From assembly GCA_003278705.1 (NCBI GenBank), contig QCDR01000016.1:1-37161 (forward strand): a stretch of 37,161 bases of DNA. The letters run 5' to 3'. Below, piece after piece: positions 26,513 to 36,483 of this stretch (within the stretch, counting starts at the first letter, position 1; each line of letters starts with the position of its first letter). This DNA comes from Prochlorococcus sp. AG-355-J23 (lineage in GTDB: Bacteria > Cyanobacteriota > Cyanobacteriia > PCC-6307 > Cyanobiaceae). The position numbers were made by a program, and so were the translations under genes. The notes below the pieces were generated by a model that saw nothing but the letters and a program-made list of their open reading frames with translations, was not told the origin of the DNA and did no database searches.

Positions 26513-28033
26513 TTATTTATCCAAACAGGCTAATGCTTTAAGTATTCCCTTTGCTTTATTTATCGTCTCTTGATATTCATTTTCCGGAAAAGAATCAGCA
26601 ACTATTCCAGCTCCTGCTTGCACTGATACATCATATTTCCCATGTCTTGAGGGTTTAACTATCATGGTTCTTATCGTAATTGCTGTATTTAATGCACCAT
26701 TAATATCAATAGATCCGTAAACACCAGCATAAGGCCCTCTAGCGTCTTTTTCAAAGTGCTTAATCAATTGCATAGCTCTTATTTTTGGGGCGCCAGTTAC
26801 TGTCCCAGCGGGAAAGGATGCTTTGAGCAAATCCCAAACATCAGCATTGTTTTTTAAGATTCCCTCAACTTGACTGACTATATGCATAACATGTGAATAT
26901 TTCTCAATTACCATTAAATCCTTAACCTTGACAGTACCAATTTCACAAACTCTTCCAAGATCATTTCTCCCAAGATCAATTAGCATTACATGCTCAGCTA
27001 TCTCTTTTGGATCTTTTAATAATTCCTTTTCTAATTCCAAGTCTTGTTGATTATCAATACCTCTAGGTCTTGTGCCAGCTATTGGTCTTAAGCTTGCAAC
27101 AATCTTATTATTTTTATTTTTTTCTGCTTTAACCATTACTTCAGGGCTTGAACCTATCAGATACCATGAGCCGAAATCAAAAAATGACATATATGGAGAG
27201 GGATTAACCATCCTCAAACTTCTATATAAATTAAAGGGATCATTATTGACTTGAGTTTGGAATCTCTGACTTATAACTATTTGGAAGATATCTCCCTTTC
27301 TTATGTATTCTTTTGCAGAGAGAACTGCATCCTCAAAATCTTTTTTCTCCCAATTACTTTTTAGATCTAAATTCAAATTCTCATTTTCATTCCAATCTAA
27401 AAACTCATTTTCTTTTAGAGGAACTCTCATTAAATTTCTAGTTTTCTGAATTTTGGAAATTGAGTTTAGATACAACTCCTCAATTGAGCACTCTTTTGAA
27501 GAAGTTGTATCTGCATACACCACTGCAGTAATACATCTTTTTATTTGATCAAAAACAACTAACTGATCAAAAAACATCCAGGAACCATAGGGGATATTGT
27601 TTTCTGGTATTTCATTTATTGGAACGCTTGGTTCTATTCGATTTATTAATTCATAACCCCAAGAGCCATATAACTGTCCAATTGATGGTAAGCCATCAAG
27701 CATGATTGACTTGTATTCTTTTGTCCAACTTCTTAAAATATCGAAAGGATCACCTTTATGTGTTTCAGTTTTGCCATTATTCCAAGTTTTAACTATTTCT
27801 TCTCCATAACAAACTGCTTCCCAAAGAGGTTTAGTAGCAACAATACTCCACCTACCCAAATTCTCCCCACCTTCAACAGATTCAAGAAAAACACCATGGG
27901 AATTTTTTGAGGATAATTTTAACCAAGTTGACAATGGAGTTTCTAAATCTGCTGGCCAAGTTTCAACTATAGGTATAAAATTTTTACCTTCTTTGTAAGC
28001 CTTTAAAAAACTATCTTTCTGTGAGCTGATCAT
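26513..28033 (-). CDS. trpE: Anthranilate synthase component I
   Basis: The 506-residue protein converts chorismate to anthranilate using ammonia from Trp[16 protein letters not shown] near residues 49-63 resembles the LLES element needed for tryptophan feedback inhibition. The catalytic half has [35 protein letters not shown] and [10 protein letters not shown]. No TrpG domain is fused and trpG is not adjacent. The gene follows psaD by 59 bases. PabB is a less likely alternative because of the intact feedback motif. Confidence 0.92.
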   Translation of the reverse strand: MISSQKDSFLKAYKEGKNFIPIVETWPADLETPLSTWLKLSSKNSHGVFLESVEGGENLGRWSIVATKPLWEAVCYGEEIVKTWNNGKTETHKGDPFDILRSWTKEYKSIMLDGLPSIGQLYGSWGYELINRIEPSVPINEIPENNIPYGSWMFFDQLVVFDQIKRCITAVVYADTTSSKECSIEELYLNSISKIQKTRNLMRVPLKENEFLDWNENENLNLDLKSNWEKKDFEDAVLSAKEYIRKGDIFQIVISQRFQTQVNNDPFNLYRSLRMVNPSPYMSFFDFGSWYLIGSSPEVMVKAEKNKNNKIVASLRPIAGTRPRGIDNQQDLELEKELLKDPKEIAEHVMLIDLGRNDLGRVCEIGTVKVKDLMVIEKYSHVMHIVSQVEGILKNNADVWDLLKASFPAGTVTGAPKIRAMQLIKHFEKDARGPYAGVYGSIDINGALNTAITIRTMIVKPSRHGKYDVSVQAGAGIVADSFPENEYQETINKAKGILKALACLDK

Positions 28034-28092
28034 ATTAATAAAGTCAGCCCAAATTATAATTATTTTCTTCTTTTATATCAACTTTAAGGAAG

Positions 28093-28515
28093 TTAATCAA
28101 AAGTATTCTTAGTTGTAAATTTCAAACCAGCAGGATTAGGATTCTCACCTATTCTTCTTGGATTATGACCTACTTTCTCTCTGCCTTCATTTACTTTTTC
28201 AGGGAAAACACCATCCTTTGGGTGTAAAAATTCAATATCACCACCTGGGAAAATTCGGTAGATTTTAAAATCTTCAATTCTTGGTTTGAAGGCTCTTAAT
28301 TGTGTCCCTAATGCAAGGCATTGTTCTTTTCTTGCAAAGTACATTAAATTATCACCCTCATTCATAATAGCCGCTCCACCGGTGGGCATTTCAAATGCTT
28401 GTTCCTTTGAACTTTTCCATACAATTGCATATTTTTCTTCGGTTTCTGCTGAGTTTAATAAACCCCCAGTACTTCCTATATGCTTTGGAAATTGACCAAC
28501 TAAAGTTTCAGTCAT
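28093..28515 (-). CDS. psaD: Photosystem I subunit II, PsaD
   Basis: The 140-residue stromal PsaD docks ferredoxin at photosystem I and stabilises PsaC. Recognisable segments are [25 protein letters not shown] residues near 9-28, [29 protein letters not shown] and the C-terminal RRIGENPNP. Length is normal. A TATAAT -10 box lies upstream at 28567-28572, giving a leader of about 45 bases, so psaD likely has its own strong promoter within the same-strand run. Confidence 0.97.
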   Translation of the reverse strand: MTETLVGQFPKHIGSTGGLLNSAETEEKYAIVWKSSKEQAFEMPTGGAAIMNEGDNLMYFARKEQCLALGTQLRAFKPRIEDFKIYRIFPGGDIEFLHPKDGVFPEKVNEGREKVGHNPRRIGENPNPAGLKFTTKNTFD

Positions 28516-28566
28516 CCTAAATTTTGAGTTATTTCTAATAAGAAACTAGCATTCATATTTTGCAAA

Positions 28567-28572
28567 ATTATA
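28567..28572 (-). promoter_or_regulatory. Probable psaD -10 box
   Basis: A perfect TATAAT on the minus strand lies 52 bases before the psaD ATG in the 111-base gap after the kinase gene. Transcription would start near 28560. No standard -35 is visible at the right spacing. A gene this highly expressed is expected to have its own promoter, which supports the call, but it is not proven. Confidence 0.5.
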
Positions 28573-28626
28573 AATTTACAAGAAATTTTCTACATTATTT
28601 AATATATGTATAACTTAATTTTTATT

Positions 28627-29994
28627 TCATTTTGCATCTGAAATCGGAAAAAATACTGTCAAACCTGTGTCACGTCTTTGTGTAACATGCCCTCCTAAAC
28701 TAGCTAACAACTTTTGAGTGGCATTTTGACTAAGTTGTAAACTTCCAGTTTGAGGGTTCCAATTTAAAACAGGACCAATATCAGAACCATTATCTTTTTT
28801 TAGAATTTCTTTTTGATTGTTATCTAATTTTTGTACTTTGAGTTGAAGTTTGAGTTTTTGACCAGCTGGCCTTAATTCTAAAATCAATGAACTACCTTCT
28901 TTTAATCCTCTAGTATTTTTATCAATTAATCCTCTTAACATTAATTCTAATTTTTCAGAATCACTCAAGATTTGGGGAAGTTGTTTTGGAATATCTATCT
29001 TCAAAGAAATACCTCGTCGATTTAGTTGTTTATTCCACAAAGGAGCAAGCTTTTTGAAAATTTCGGCTAAATTAATTTTTGCCAAGTTATTCAATGATGG
29101 CACTTCATTACTAACTAATTCTGCTGCATCAAAGATTAAACCAAACCTATCAATTTGTTCATTACATTCATTATCTATTTGAATTAAACGATTTCTCATT
29201 GATTCATCCATTTTATATTTTTTTAAAGTAGAACTTATTAGGGTTCTTATTGTTGCTAAAGGAGTTCTTACTTCATGAGAAATTGCGCGTAATAATTTTG
29301 CTTCAGTTATTTGCACATTTTTTTCATCATTTTTCACAGAATTCTGTATATTATGATTTGGTGTATTATTTGCTAATTTTGCCGATAATATTGGCCAAAA
29401 TAATTTTTCAAATTGATTGTTAATATTAAGGTTACCTAAATTATTTATAGCATTACGAAATTTCACTCCTTCCTCAAAATTTTCTTGATTTAATTTTGCA
29501 TGCATTAATTCAATTGAAAGTTTTAGGCTTTCTTCATCACACTTCATTAATAGAATTTTCTTATCTTTTTCTCCTACAATTGACAATACGCATTGAAAAT
29601 TTGGGGTGATTATCATCAAAAAAGGTTCATAGCCATCTTCCTGACAAAGATTTAAGACTTTATAATTACTAACTAAATCGAAATCTTTTTTTATCTTTTC
29701 TGAATTATTGATTGGTAAAAAACCTGCATTCTCATTTTGAAAGTATGGAAACCCCTCAGGAGACCAAAGCCATCCATGAAGTTGATTTAAAAATTTTTTA
29801 TCATTAAAAGCTGGCAAAGGAGAGGCGATCCAGATGCCCCCCTGTTTATAATTCTGAGATAGGAAATCTTTTTGAATAACTTCTAAAGAAGCCCACCACA
29901 TTCTTCTGGATGTATCATCATCAACATATATAGTTTGAACTCCTTTAATTAAAAGCTCTTGAATTTTTTTTATAGTTATTTGAGATTTCATCAA
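28627..29994 (-). CDS. Sensor histidine kinase, atypical ATPase domain
   Basis: The 455-residue protein has an N-terminal soluble sensor-like region (about 20-175), then a HisKA dimerisation domain with the H-box AISHEVRTPLATIR (phospho-acceptor H240), then a CA domain whose N-box (LIDKNTRGLKEG) and G-boxes are hard to recognise. No transmembrane segment is visible, so it is probably cytoplasmic. No response regulator is adjacent, so it is an orphan kinase. Its start overlaps the rodA stop by 4 bases, implying translational coupling with a cell-shape gene. The partner is unknown. Confidence 0.78.
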   Translation of the reverse strand: MMKSQITIKKIQELLIKGVQTIYVDDDTSRRMWWASLEVIQKDFLSQNYKQGGIWIASPLPAFNDKKFLNQLHGWLWSPEGFPYFQNENAGFLPINNSEKIKKDFDLVSNYKVLNLCQEDGYEPFLMIITPNFQCVLSIVGEKDKKILLMKCDEESLKLSIELMHAKLNQENFEEGVKFRNAINNLGNLNINNQFEKLFWPILSAKLANNTPNHNIQNSVKNDEKNVQITEAKLLRAISHEVRTPLATIRTLISSTLKKYKMDESMRNRLIQIDNECNEQIDRFGLIFDAAELVSNEVPSLNNLAKINLAEIFKKLAPLWNKQLNRRGISLKIDIPKQLPQILSDSEKLELMLRGLIDKNTRGLKEGSSLILELRPAGQKLKLQLKVQKLDNNQKEILKKDNGSDIGPVLNWNPQTGSLQLSQNATQKLLASLGGHVTQRRDTGLTVFFPISDAK

Positions 29995-31262
29995 CTTCTT
30001 AGTGATCTAGAACGTTTCAATATAGATAAAACAAATCCAATAGATATAAAATTAGTCACTAATGATGTTCGACCATAGCTCATAAAAGGAAGGGGAATTC
30101 CAGTAACTGGTCCTAATCCAATAGTCATAAATAAGTTAATAATTATTTGAAATAAAAAAGTTGAGGTTATTCCAATAACAATTAGAGATTCAAAATTAGT
30201 CCTAGCAATTGATGCAGTATTAATAAGTTTTTTTATCAAAAAAAATAACAAAAATAAAACCATAGTACACCCCACAAAACCTAATTCTTCCCCTAGAGCA
30301 CTGAATATAAAATCAGTATGTTGTTCAGGTATAAATTGCAAATTAGTCAGCTTACCTTGTAGCAAGCCAGTCCCAAATAATCCTCCAGAACCAATTGCAA
30401 TTTGACTCTGTATCAAATGATATCCGCCCCCTAATGGATCTCTATTTGGATCTAAAAATAAAACTAATCTATCTTTTTGATATTCTTTTAAGCCATATTG
30501 CCACAAAATTGGTGTCAGTTTTGCTACTAATAAATGAAACGAAATAGCGATAGCAGAAAAAATAATTTTCTTTTTTGAAGATCTATAAGCAAGATATCCT
30601 ATAACTGGAATCCAGAAAATAAGTAGAGTTGGTAAGGTTAGATATAATATAGATGTGATAATACAAAATACTAATATCAAAATCCACTCTATGGGCATTT
30701 GCGACCAATAGAGCATCACACTTGTCAAAACAAGTAAAACTAAAGAGGTGCCTAAGTCCGGTTGAAAGAAAATTAATAACCAAGGAAGAACTACTACTAA
30801 TAAGGGCAATACTAAATCTCTTAATGTCAGAATTATTTTTCTGTCGAGTACTAAAGCTAGAGTTAATACAGTACTAAGTTTAGCTACTTCTGAAGGCTGA
30901 AAAGAAAAGATGCCCAAGTTTAGCCATCTTTGGGCTCCAGAAACTGAAATCCCAAAAAAATAAATTAGTAATAAAGAAATTAAAGTACACAAATACAATG
31001 GGAGCATATACTTTCTAAGTCTCTCTAAGGGTATATAAGAAATAAAAAATGCTAAAAAATAACCTAAAAAACCAGTTAGGATATGACTCCAATAATTTGA
31101 TACTAAAAGATCACCCTGAATACTTTTTATTAAGAAACCCGAAATAATTACTAAAAACAGAGGAATTAAAAGTAGTGGAGAAAATAAAAAACCTCTATTA
31201 AAGTTGTCTTTTTTTTGTAAAAATCCTCTTTTATTTAATAAATAAATTCTCTTAAACATCAA
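29991..31262 (-). CDS. rodA: Rod shape-determining SEDS protein RodA
   Basis: The 423-residue polytopic protein of the FtsW/RodA/SpoVE family polymerises peptidoglycan glycan strands with a class B PBP. I count about ten hydrophobic segments. GAQRWLNLGIFSFQPSEVAKL, FLDPNRDPLGGGYHLIQS, FIPEQHTDFIFSALGEELG and TGIPLPFMSYGRTS are the family signatures. The last has Arg where most members have Gly (SYGG). RodA rather than FtsW is inferred from the spacing and neighbours. Its start abuts the mrp stop, and its end overlaps the kinase. Confidence 0.88.
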   Translation of the reverse strand: MMFKRIYLLNKRGFLQKKDNFNRGFLFSPLLLIPLFLVIISGFLIKSIQGDLLVSNYWSHILTGFLGYFLAFFISYIPLERLRKYMLPLYLCTLISLLLIYFFGISVSGAQRWLNLGIFSFQPSEVAKLSTVLTLALVLDRKIILTLRDLVLPLLVVVLPWLLIFFQPDLGTSLVLLVLTSVMLYWSQMPIEWILILVFCIITSILYLTLPTLLIFWIPVIGYLAYRSSKKKIIFSAIAISFHLLVAKLTPILWQYGLKEYQKDRLVLFLDPNRDPLGGGYHLIQSQIAIGSGGLFGTGLLQGKLTNLQFIPEQHTDFIFSALGEELGFVGCTMVLFLLFFLIKKLINTASIARTNFESLIVIGITSTFLFQIIINLFMTIGLGPVTGIPLPFMSYGRTSLVTNFISIGFVLSILKRSRSLRS

Positions 31263-32333
31263 TTAACTATTAACAAATTGATTCATAATTAATTGAGCTA
31301 AATTACCAAATACAACAGAACTTTCTTTTTTGGGCTGGCTTACTGAGATTGGTACACCTTTATTACTATCATCAACGAGAGGGATTTCAATAGGAATTTG
31401 AGCTAATAATGGTAAGTCATTTTCGTTAGCTAATGTTTGCCCACCACCTCTACCAAAAATTTCATATTTTTTACCTGGCATATCTGGCGGAATAAATACA
31501 GACATATTTTCTACAATACCCAGTAAAGGTACTCCGAGTTGTTTAAACATTGCTAATCCCCTCCTTGCGTCTTGCAAAGATACTTGTTGAGGAGTAGTGA
31601 CAACTATAGCTCCAGAAATAGGCACAGATTGAGAAAGGGATATTTGAGCGTCTCCTGTTCCTGGAGGTAAATCAATAACCAAAAAATCAAGATTATTCCA
31701 TTCAACTTGGTACAAAAATTGTCTGATAATACTATTAAGCATTGGTCCTCTCCATATAACTGGCTGACCCTCTTCTATGAGGAAACCCATTGATACCAAT
31801 GAAATTCCATATTTATTTATTGGTATTAACCTTTGATTACTACCACTACCTTCTGTAACCTTTGGATTCTGTTCAGCAACTCCCATCATTGAGGGAGTAT
31901 TAGGTCCATATATATCCGCATCTAGCAAACCAGTTTTTAGGCCTAATTTAGCTAGAGAACAAGCGAGATTAACTGCAATGGTACTTTTTCCAACTCCACC
32001 TTTACCACTACTTACAGCTATGATATGTCGAATTCCATCAATCTTCTGCAACTCAGGAGCATTACTTTGATTTTGAGATTCTGTTTTGGAAGGATTATTA
32101 TCTATCTCTATTTGAACATCATCAATATCTTCAAAATTCAGTAGTACCGCTCTAACCTCTTGTACAATTCTATCTCTCTGTGAATTTGCAAATGATGGTA
32201 ATGATAATGTTACGATTACTCTTGGTAGAGTTACTCTTACATTTTTAATCCAAGCTAATTCAATTACATTTTTCTGTGATCCAGCATCTAGAACTTTTTG
32301 TAAAGCAAAATTCGCATCTTCTATTGTGGTCAT
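31263..32333 (-). CDS. mrp: Mrp/ApbC-family Fe-S cluster carrier ATPase
   Basis: The 356-residue protein has an N-terminal MIP18/DUF59 domain (about residues 1-80), then a P-loop ATPase with the deviant Walker A SSGKGGVGKST at residues 108-118. LDADIYGPNTPSMMG and FLVIDLPPGTGDAQ follow. The CPxC motif that bridges the cluster in ApbC/Nbp35 is absent: ENMSVFIPPDMPG occupies that place. A role in Fe-S transfer is therefore assigned by family only. The gene heads the mrp-rodA-kinase chain and is divergent from hemF. Confidence 0.88.
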   Translation of the reverse strand: MTTIEDANFALQKVLDAGSQKNVIELAWIKNVRVTLPRVIVTLSLPSFANSQRDRIVQEVRAVLLNFEDIDDVQIEIDNNPSKTESQNQSNAPELQKIDGIRHIIAVSSGKGGVGKSTIAVNLACSLAKLGLKTGLLDADIYGPNTPSMMGVAEQNPKVTEGSGSNQRLIPINKYGISLVSMGFLIEEGQPVIWRGPMLNSIIRQFLYQVEWNNLDFLVIDLPPGTGDAQISLSQSVPISGAIVVTTPQQVSLQDARRGLAMFKQLGVPLLGIVENMSVFIPPDMPGKKYEIFGRGGGQTLANENDLPLLAQIPIEIPLVDDSNKGVPISVSQPKKESSVVFGNLAQLIMNQFVNS

Positions 32334-32447
32334 TAAATTTTTAAATATTTTGACAAGGTAGTCGACTGTTTAAAAGATTAAGAACTATGTCGAACTATCA
32401 AATAATAGGCAATAAGGACCCCCTAAGAGAAATTATAAAGAGAAACT

Positions 32448-32453
32448 TATAAT
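32448..32453 (+). promoter_or_regulatory. Possible hemF -10 box
   Basis: A perfect TATAAT lies 39 bases before the hemF ATG, in the gap shared with divergent mrp. No -35 match is seen at 16-18 bases. In a sequence this AT-rich such hexamers arise by chance, so confidence is modest. Confidence 0.35.
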
Positions 32454-32492
32454 TAACCAAAAAAATTTTTTTCTTCAAGATTTACTAAATAC

Positions 32493-33521
32493 ATGTTGAA
32501 AGAACCTCCTAAAAACTCGAGAGAAAAAACTAAAAATCTCTTATTAACTCTACAAGACAAAATTTGTGCAGGACTTGAAAATGTTGATGGCAAAGGGAAA
32601 TTTACAGAGGAATCCTGGCTAAGAGATGAAGGTGGCGGTGGAAGATCAAGAGTATTGAAAAATGGTTCTATTTTTGAGCAAGCAGGCGTAAATTTCTCGG
32701 AAGTACAGGGAAAAGAATTACCTCAATCTATAATCTCTCAAAGGCCCGAAGCAAAAGGTCATGAATGGTTTGCTACGGGAACTTCTATGGTTTTACATCC
32801 TAAGAATCCCTATATTCCCACAGTTCATCTGAATTATCGATATTTCGAAGCTGGTCCTGTTTGGTGGTTTGGGGGAGGTGCAGACTTAACCCCTTTTTAT
32901 CCTTATCTTTCTGATGTAAGGAATTTTCATAATGAGCATAAAAAAGCTTGTGAGAAAGTTGATCAAGATTTGCATAAAGTTTTCAAACCATGGTGTGATG
33001 AATATTTCTTCTTGAAGCATAGAAATGAATCTAGAGGAATAGGAGGTATTTTTTATGATTATCAAGATGGTTCAGGCAATATTTATAGAGGAAATAATCA
33101 AAATGGGGAAGCATTAAAAGCTTCGCAAAATATTGGCAGATCTAATTTAAATTGGGATAATTTATTTTCTTTAGCGGAAAACTGTGGGCAGGCATTCCTC
33201 CCTTCATATTTGCCTATTATTGAAAAAAGAGCTTCTCAAACATATTCATCGAAGGAAAGAGAATTCCAACTATATCGAAGAGGTAGATATGTCGAATTCA
33301 ATTTAGTTTGGGATAGAGGGACAATTTTTGGACTTCAAACAAATGGCAGAACTGAATCTATATTAATGTCCTTACCGCCTTTAGCTAGATGGGAATATGG
33401 ATATAAAGCTAAAAAGGGTTCTCGAGAGGAATTTCTCACATCAATCTTTACAAAACCCCAAGATTGGTTAAATGATAAAGAGTTAGAGAAATTCTGTATG
33501 GAGAATAATATTTTTGATTAA
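32493..33521 (+). CDS. hemF: Oxygen-dependent coproporphyrinogen III oxidase
   Basis: The 342-residue enzyme converts coproporphyrinogen III to protoporphyrinogen IX in heme and chlorophyll synthesis. [50 protein letters not shown] and [18 protein letters not shown] are all family signatures, and length is normal. The 159-base gap to divergent mrp holds a TATAAT at 32448-32453 as a likely -10, giving a leader of about 30 bases. Confidence 0.97.
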   Translation: MLKEPPKNSREKTKNLLLTLQDKICAGLENVDGKGKFTEESWLRDEGGGGRSRVLKNGSIFEQAGVNFSEVQGKELPQSIISQRPEAKGHEWFATGTSMVLHPKNPYIPTVHLNYRYFEAGPVWWFGGGADLTPFYPYLSDVRNFHNEHKKACEKVDQDLHKVFKPWCDEYFFLKHRNESRGIGGIFYDYQDGSGNIYRGNNQNGEALKASQNIGRSNLNWDNLFSLAENCGQAFLPSYLPIIEKRASQTYSSKEREFQLYRRGRYVEFNLVWDRGTIFGLQTNGRTESILMSLPPLARWEYGYKAKKGSREEFLTSIFTKPQDWLNDKELEKFCMENNIFD

Positions 33522-33549
33522 AAATTATCGATTAAAATTTTAAATTACC

Positions 33550-34107
33550 TTAAATAGGTGTTTTAAATAAAGAACCGTCACTTTTTAATTGAAGTTTTTC
33601 TCCAAGTTCATTTTCTAAAGAGATTAATTCATCCCTATGCGCTCTCAATCTCATAAAAGTTGAATCATTTTCATTTTCGTTGATCAACCTTAATTCAAAT
33701 TTTTCCTCTCTTGCTGATTTTTTAAAATAAACAAATCCAGACAAAGGGCCACCAATTAATCCCAAAAGAATAGGCCACCAACCTAACTCAGGATATATTT
33801 GAATAATTACTAATCCCAAAGCACAAGAACCAAACCCACCAAGAAAACCTAAAAAAATTGCTAAAAATTTACTAGAAACAACTTGACCCTTGAATATTAA
33901 AATTCTTTGTTCAAAATCTCCTCCTGTTTGCTTCCATCCCCTCAAATTAAGCCATTCACATAAACCGTTTAAAACCTTAACTGGCTGCAGAGAAGATGAA
34001 ATCTCAACTATGGTTGTTCTATCTTTACTGGAAGCCCTAAGAAAAAAAAATAATCCTATAGTCAAGAGAATTGTCAGCAATAATGTTGAATTTAAGGAAT
34101 AGGACAT
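33550..34107 (-). CDS. CCB2/CCB4-like cofactor assembly of complex C protein
   Basis: The 185-residue protein (DUF2930, CCB2/CCB4-like) has an N-terminal membrane segment (about residues 5-24), then TTIVEISSSLQPVKVLNGL, and two further hydrophobic segments at about 80-103 and 108-127, ending in a charged soluble tail. In algae and plants the CCB proteins attach heme ci covalently to cytochrome b6 of the b6f complex. The cyanobacterial role is inferred by homology. It is convergent with hemF and divergent from rnd. Nearness to hemF is suggestive of heme metabolism only. Confidence 0.75.
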   Translation of the reverse strand: MSYSLNSTLLLTILLTIGLFFFLRASSKDRTTIVEISSSLQPVKVLNGLCEWLNLRGWKQTGGDFEQRILIFKGQVVSSKFLAIFLGFLGGFGSCALGLVIIQIYPELGWWPILLGLIGGPLSGFVYFKKSAREEKFELRLINENENDSTFMRLRAHRDELISLENELGEKLQLKSDGSLFKTPI

Positions 34108-34270
34108 TAAATTAATTTTTCTTGTAACTCGAGAATAAAAATTAAAGTTACATCATATTATAATTTTTTAGAATTATTCTGTAAAATATTTCCATTAGAT
34201 AAGAATTCTTAATTAAATAAAATCTTAAGTAATATTCTAAATCTTAAATTGCTCTACATACTGATTAAAA

Positions 34271-34906
34271 ATGACTATTGAAAATAAAAATATTGATCTT
34301 CTTTATAACGATTTAACAGCAGATTTATACGATATCTATAAAAAATCATCCTACCTAGCTATTGACACTGAAGCAATGGGCTTAATTCATGGGAGAGATA
34401 GACTCTGTTTAGTGCAAATATGCAATGAATTTAAAAGAACATCCTGTATAAAAATCGAACTTAATACATCTTCCTCACCTCATTTAAAAGCACTTCTTGA
34501 AGATGACAAAATTACTAAAATATTTCACTATGCGAGATTTGATGTAGCAGCTTTAAAATGCAATCTTGAAATTAATACAAAAAATATTTTTTGTACAAAA
34601 ATTGCTAGTAAGTTGGCAAGGACTTATACAAATAAACACGGTTTAAAGGATTTAATTAATGAATTGTTATGTATAGAACTGGACAAAAGTTCGCAAAGTA
34701 GTGATTGGGGTAGCAACGAAGATTTAACAAAAGATCAATTAGATTATGCAGCAAATGATGTTAGATATTTAATTGAAGCTATGCATAAATTAACAGTTAT
34801 CTTAGAAAGAGAGAATAGATATGAATTAGCTCAAAAATGTTTCGAAACAGTCTCTGTACATGCTGATTTAGACATACTAAAATTCTCAAATATATTTGAA
34901 CATTAA
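34271..34906 (+). CDS. rnd: RNase D-type 3'-5' exonuclease, catalytic domain only
   Basis: The 211-residue protein carries the DEDDy exonuclease motifs: D32 and E34 in AIDTEAMG, D91 in FHYARFDVAAL, and Y159 with D163 in LDYAANDVRY. Escherichia coli RNase D is about 375 residues with two HRDC domains. Here only the nuclease domain is present, which is usual for cyanobacteria. A role in tRNA 3' maturation or RNA turnover is likely but inferred. It converges with the small gene on the minus strand (3 bases). Confidence 0.87.
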   Translation: MTIENKNIDLLYNDLTADLYDIYKKSSYLAIDTEAMGLIHGRDRLCLVQICNEFKRTSCIKIELNTSSSPHLKALLEDDKITKIFHYARFDVAALKCNLEINTKNIFCTKIASKLARTYTNKHGLKDLINELLCIELDKSSQSSDWGSNEDLTKDQLDYAANDVRYLIEAMHKLTVILERENRYELAQKCFETVSVHADLDILKFSNIFEH

Positions 34907-34909
34907 GAA

Positions 34910-35176
34910 TCAATCTTCAGTTAAAAAATTATCTTCACCATCATTAGTTTCCATAAGCTTATCAAGTATTTTTGAAGAACTTAATTTATCTCCAACATTT
35001 TTTTCACAAATTCTTAAAACATTCTGCGCAACTTTTATTTTTTCTTGAATAGTTTTCGAGCCTTCTTTTGCAATTTGAATTTCTACTCTCTTCTTAGCTG
35101 AAGATAAGCTTATACTCATAAGTTTTGCAATCTCTGCACAAATTTTTAGATATTGCCGATCATTTATTGGATACAT
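34910..35176 (-). CDS. Conserved-looking small protein of unknown function
   Basis: I do not recognise this 88-residue protein. It looks soluble and almost wholly helical: MYPINDRQYLKICAEIAKLM is followed by a Lys/Glu/Ile-rich central helix and an acidic C-terminus rich in Asp, Glu and Asn. No signal peptide, membrane segment or cysteine motif is evident, although C13 and C53 are present. It lies 35 bases downstream of the lipid-A-related gene on the same strand, so it may be cotranscribed. Coding is supported by its neat fit between genes. Confidence 0.65.
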   Translation of the reverse strand: MYPINDRQYLKICAEIAKLMSISLSSAKKRVEIQIAKEGSKTIQEKIKVAQNVLRICEKNVGDKLSSSKILDKLMETNDGEDNFLTED

Positions 35177-35211
35177 AAAAGAATTAATAATTAATGAGCT
35201 AGTACCATCTA

Positions 35212-36441
35212 CTAAGATAACAAATGAAGGTTTATGGCATCTACGATTTTCTTACTTGCACCGGATTCGCCCATTCTTTTTCTTCCAATTTTTGCTTGTT
35301 CTAAACTATCAACTGTTCCTTTCAAAAGTAAACTTAAACGTTTTAAAAGAATTTTTTTGTTCTTGCAAACTAAAACACTACCTCCTAATAATCTTGATTG
35401 CCTTTTTGCAAATGATTTTGTAAATTGTGGTCCAGATCCAGGTAGAGATAGAGATGGAATTCCGAGGCCGGCAATTTGCTCTGTAGCAGTTCCTGCATTA
35501 GATAAGCCAACTTCTGCCATATTAGCCCATAAATTAAATTTACCTACTCCAATCACCACATATTGATCTTTCTTTTTCCATACTGAATCTTCATCAATTA
35601 GAAATTTAAGTTTACTCTGTTTTGTAAAACCATATTTTTTTAAATAACTTTCAATTTGAATCACATTGGCATTAATGCTCAAAGGCAAAAGTATTACCAA
35701 ATCCCTTGATAAATGAAAATCTTGTAAACAATTAAGAAAATTATCAAGATTTTTAAGAGCTTCAGGGTATCTACTTCCAACTAATAAGATAATTCTTTTA
35801 AAAGAAATAATATTTGATATATTCTCATTTTTTTCATTAACAAAATCCATCATTGGATTACCAAAGTATTTCGCATCAATATTTTTTCTATTCAAATTAA
35901 TAGCTGTGATTTTATCTCTCATAATTAAATTTTTACATCTTGGAGATTTCATTAAAAACATTTCCCATGGATCCCATTCAGAACCTTTCAACTTATGATA
36001 AAAATCGCTTAAATCCCAACCAGGCCCACTACTCCAAGTATGATCACTTTTAGGAGTTCCAATGAAACTAAATTCGCATTTTGAACTCCAAGCGTAAAGT
36101 AATGGCAAGAAATCGCCTACTGCGATAATTTTGTAATTATTTTTTGACTTTTGTTTTACAAGTAGAAAATTTCTTAAATTATCGATTAAAAATCCTGCAA
36201 ACAAATCAAGTACAAATCCCTTCAGACTTTGATTACTAAAGCCTCCACTAGGCAACTCTTTTAGATATCCAATTTTACGAAAATTCTTTGATTTTATGGC
36301 ATTAAAAACATCTCCACTTCCTACTAAAGGCAAAACTTCAATACTTTGATTTTTTATTTTTTTCAGAAATCTTTTAATTATTTCCGCTGCGATTACATCT
36401 TCTCCATGGCCATTGCATATAAATAATAGAGAATGAGACAC
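35212..36441 (-). CDS. Lipid-A-disaccharide-synthase-related protein
   Basis: The protein of about 409 residues belongs to a cyanobacterial family distantly related to LpxB-type glycosyltransferases. LLFICNGHGEDVIAAEII is at the N-terminus, and a GT-B-like C-terminal half contains AEVGLSNAGTATEQIAGLGIPSLSLPG with the donor-binding Glu/Gln region. I start at GTG 36441. The open frame extends to 36630, but that part is the antisense of tRNA-Cys and cannot be coding. Whether it makes a glycolipid is unknown, since Prochlorococcus lipid A is minimal. Confidence 0.78.
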   Translation of the reverse strand: MSHSLLFICNGHGEDVIAAEIIKRFLKKIKNQSIEVLPLVGSGDVFNAIKSKNFRKIGYLKELPSGGFSNQSLKGFVLDLFAGFLIDNLRNFLLVKQKSKNNYKIIAVGDFLPLLYAWSSKCEFSFIGTPKSDHTWSSGPGWDLSDFYHKLKGSEWDPWEMFLMKSPRCKNLIMRDKITAINLNRKNIDAKYFGNPMMDFVNEKNENISNIISFKRIILLVGSRYPEALKNLDNFLNCLQDFHLSRDLVILLPLSINANVIQIESYLKKYGFTKQSKLKFLIDEDSVWKKKDQYVVIGVGKFNLWANMAEVGLSNAGTATEQIAGLGIPSLSLPGSGPQFTKSFAKRQSRLLGGSVLVCKNKKILLKRLSLLLKGTVDSLEQAKIGRKRMGESGASKKIVDAINLHLLS

Positions 36442-36483
36442 CTTACTGTTAAGATCATAAAAAGACTTAATCGAATCTTTTTC

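Noticed and set aside
28573..28590. HLR1-type high-light element upstream of psaD (TTTACAAGAAAT on the plus strand)
   Set aside because: It breaks the HLR1 consensus at a core A/T position and I see no second properly spaced copy; chance matches are likely in AT-rich sequence.
34108..34270. A gene or structured RNA between the CCB-like gene and rnd
   Set aside because: The 163 bases are plain AT-rich sequence with no start-to-stop frame of note or strong stem; they most likely hold the two divergent promoters.
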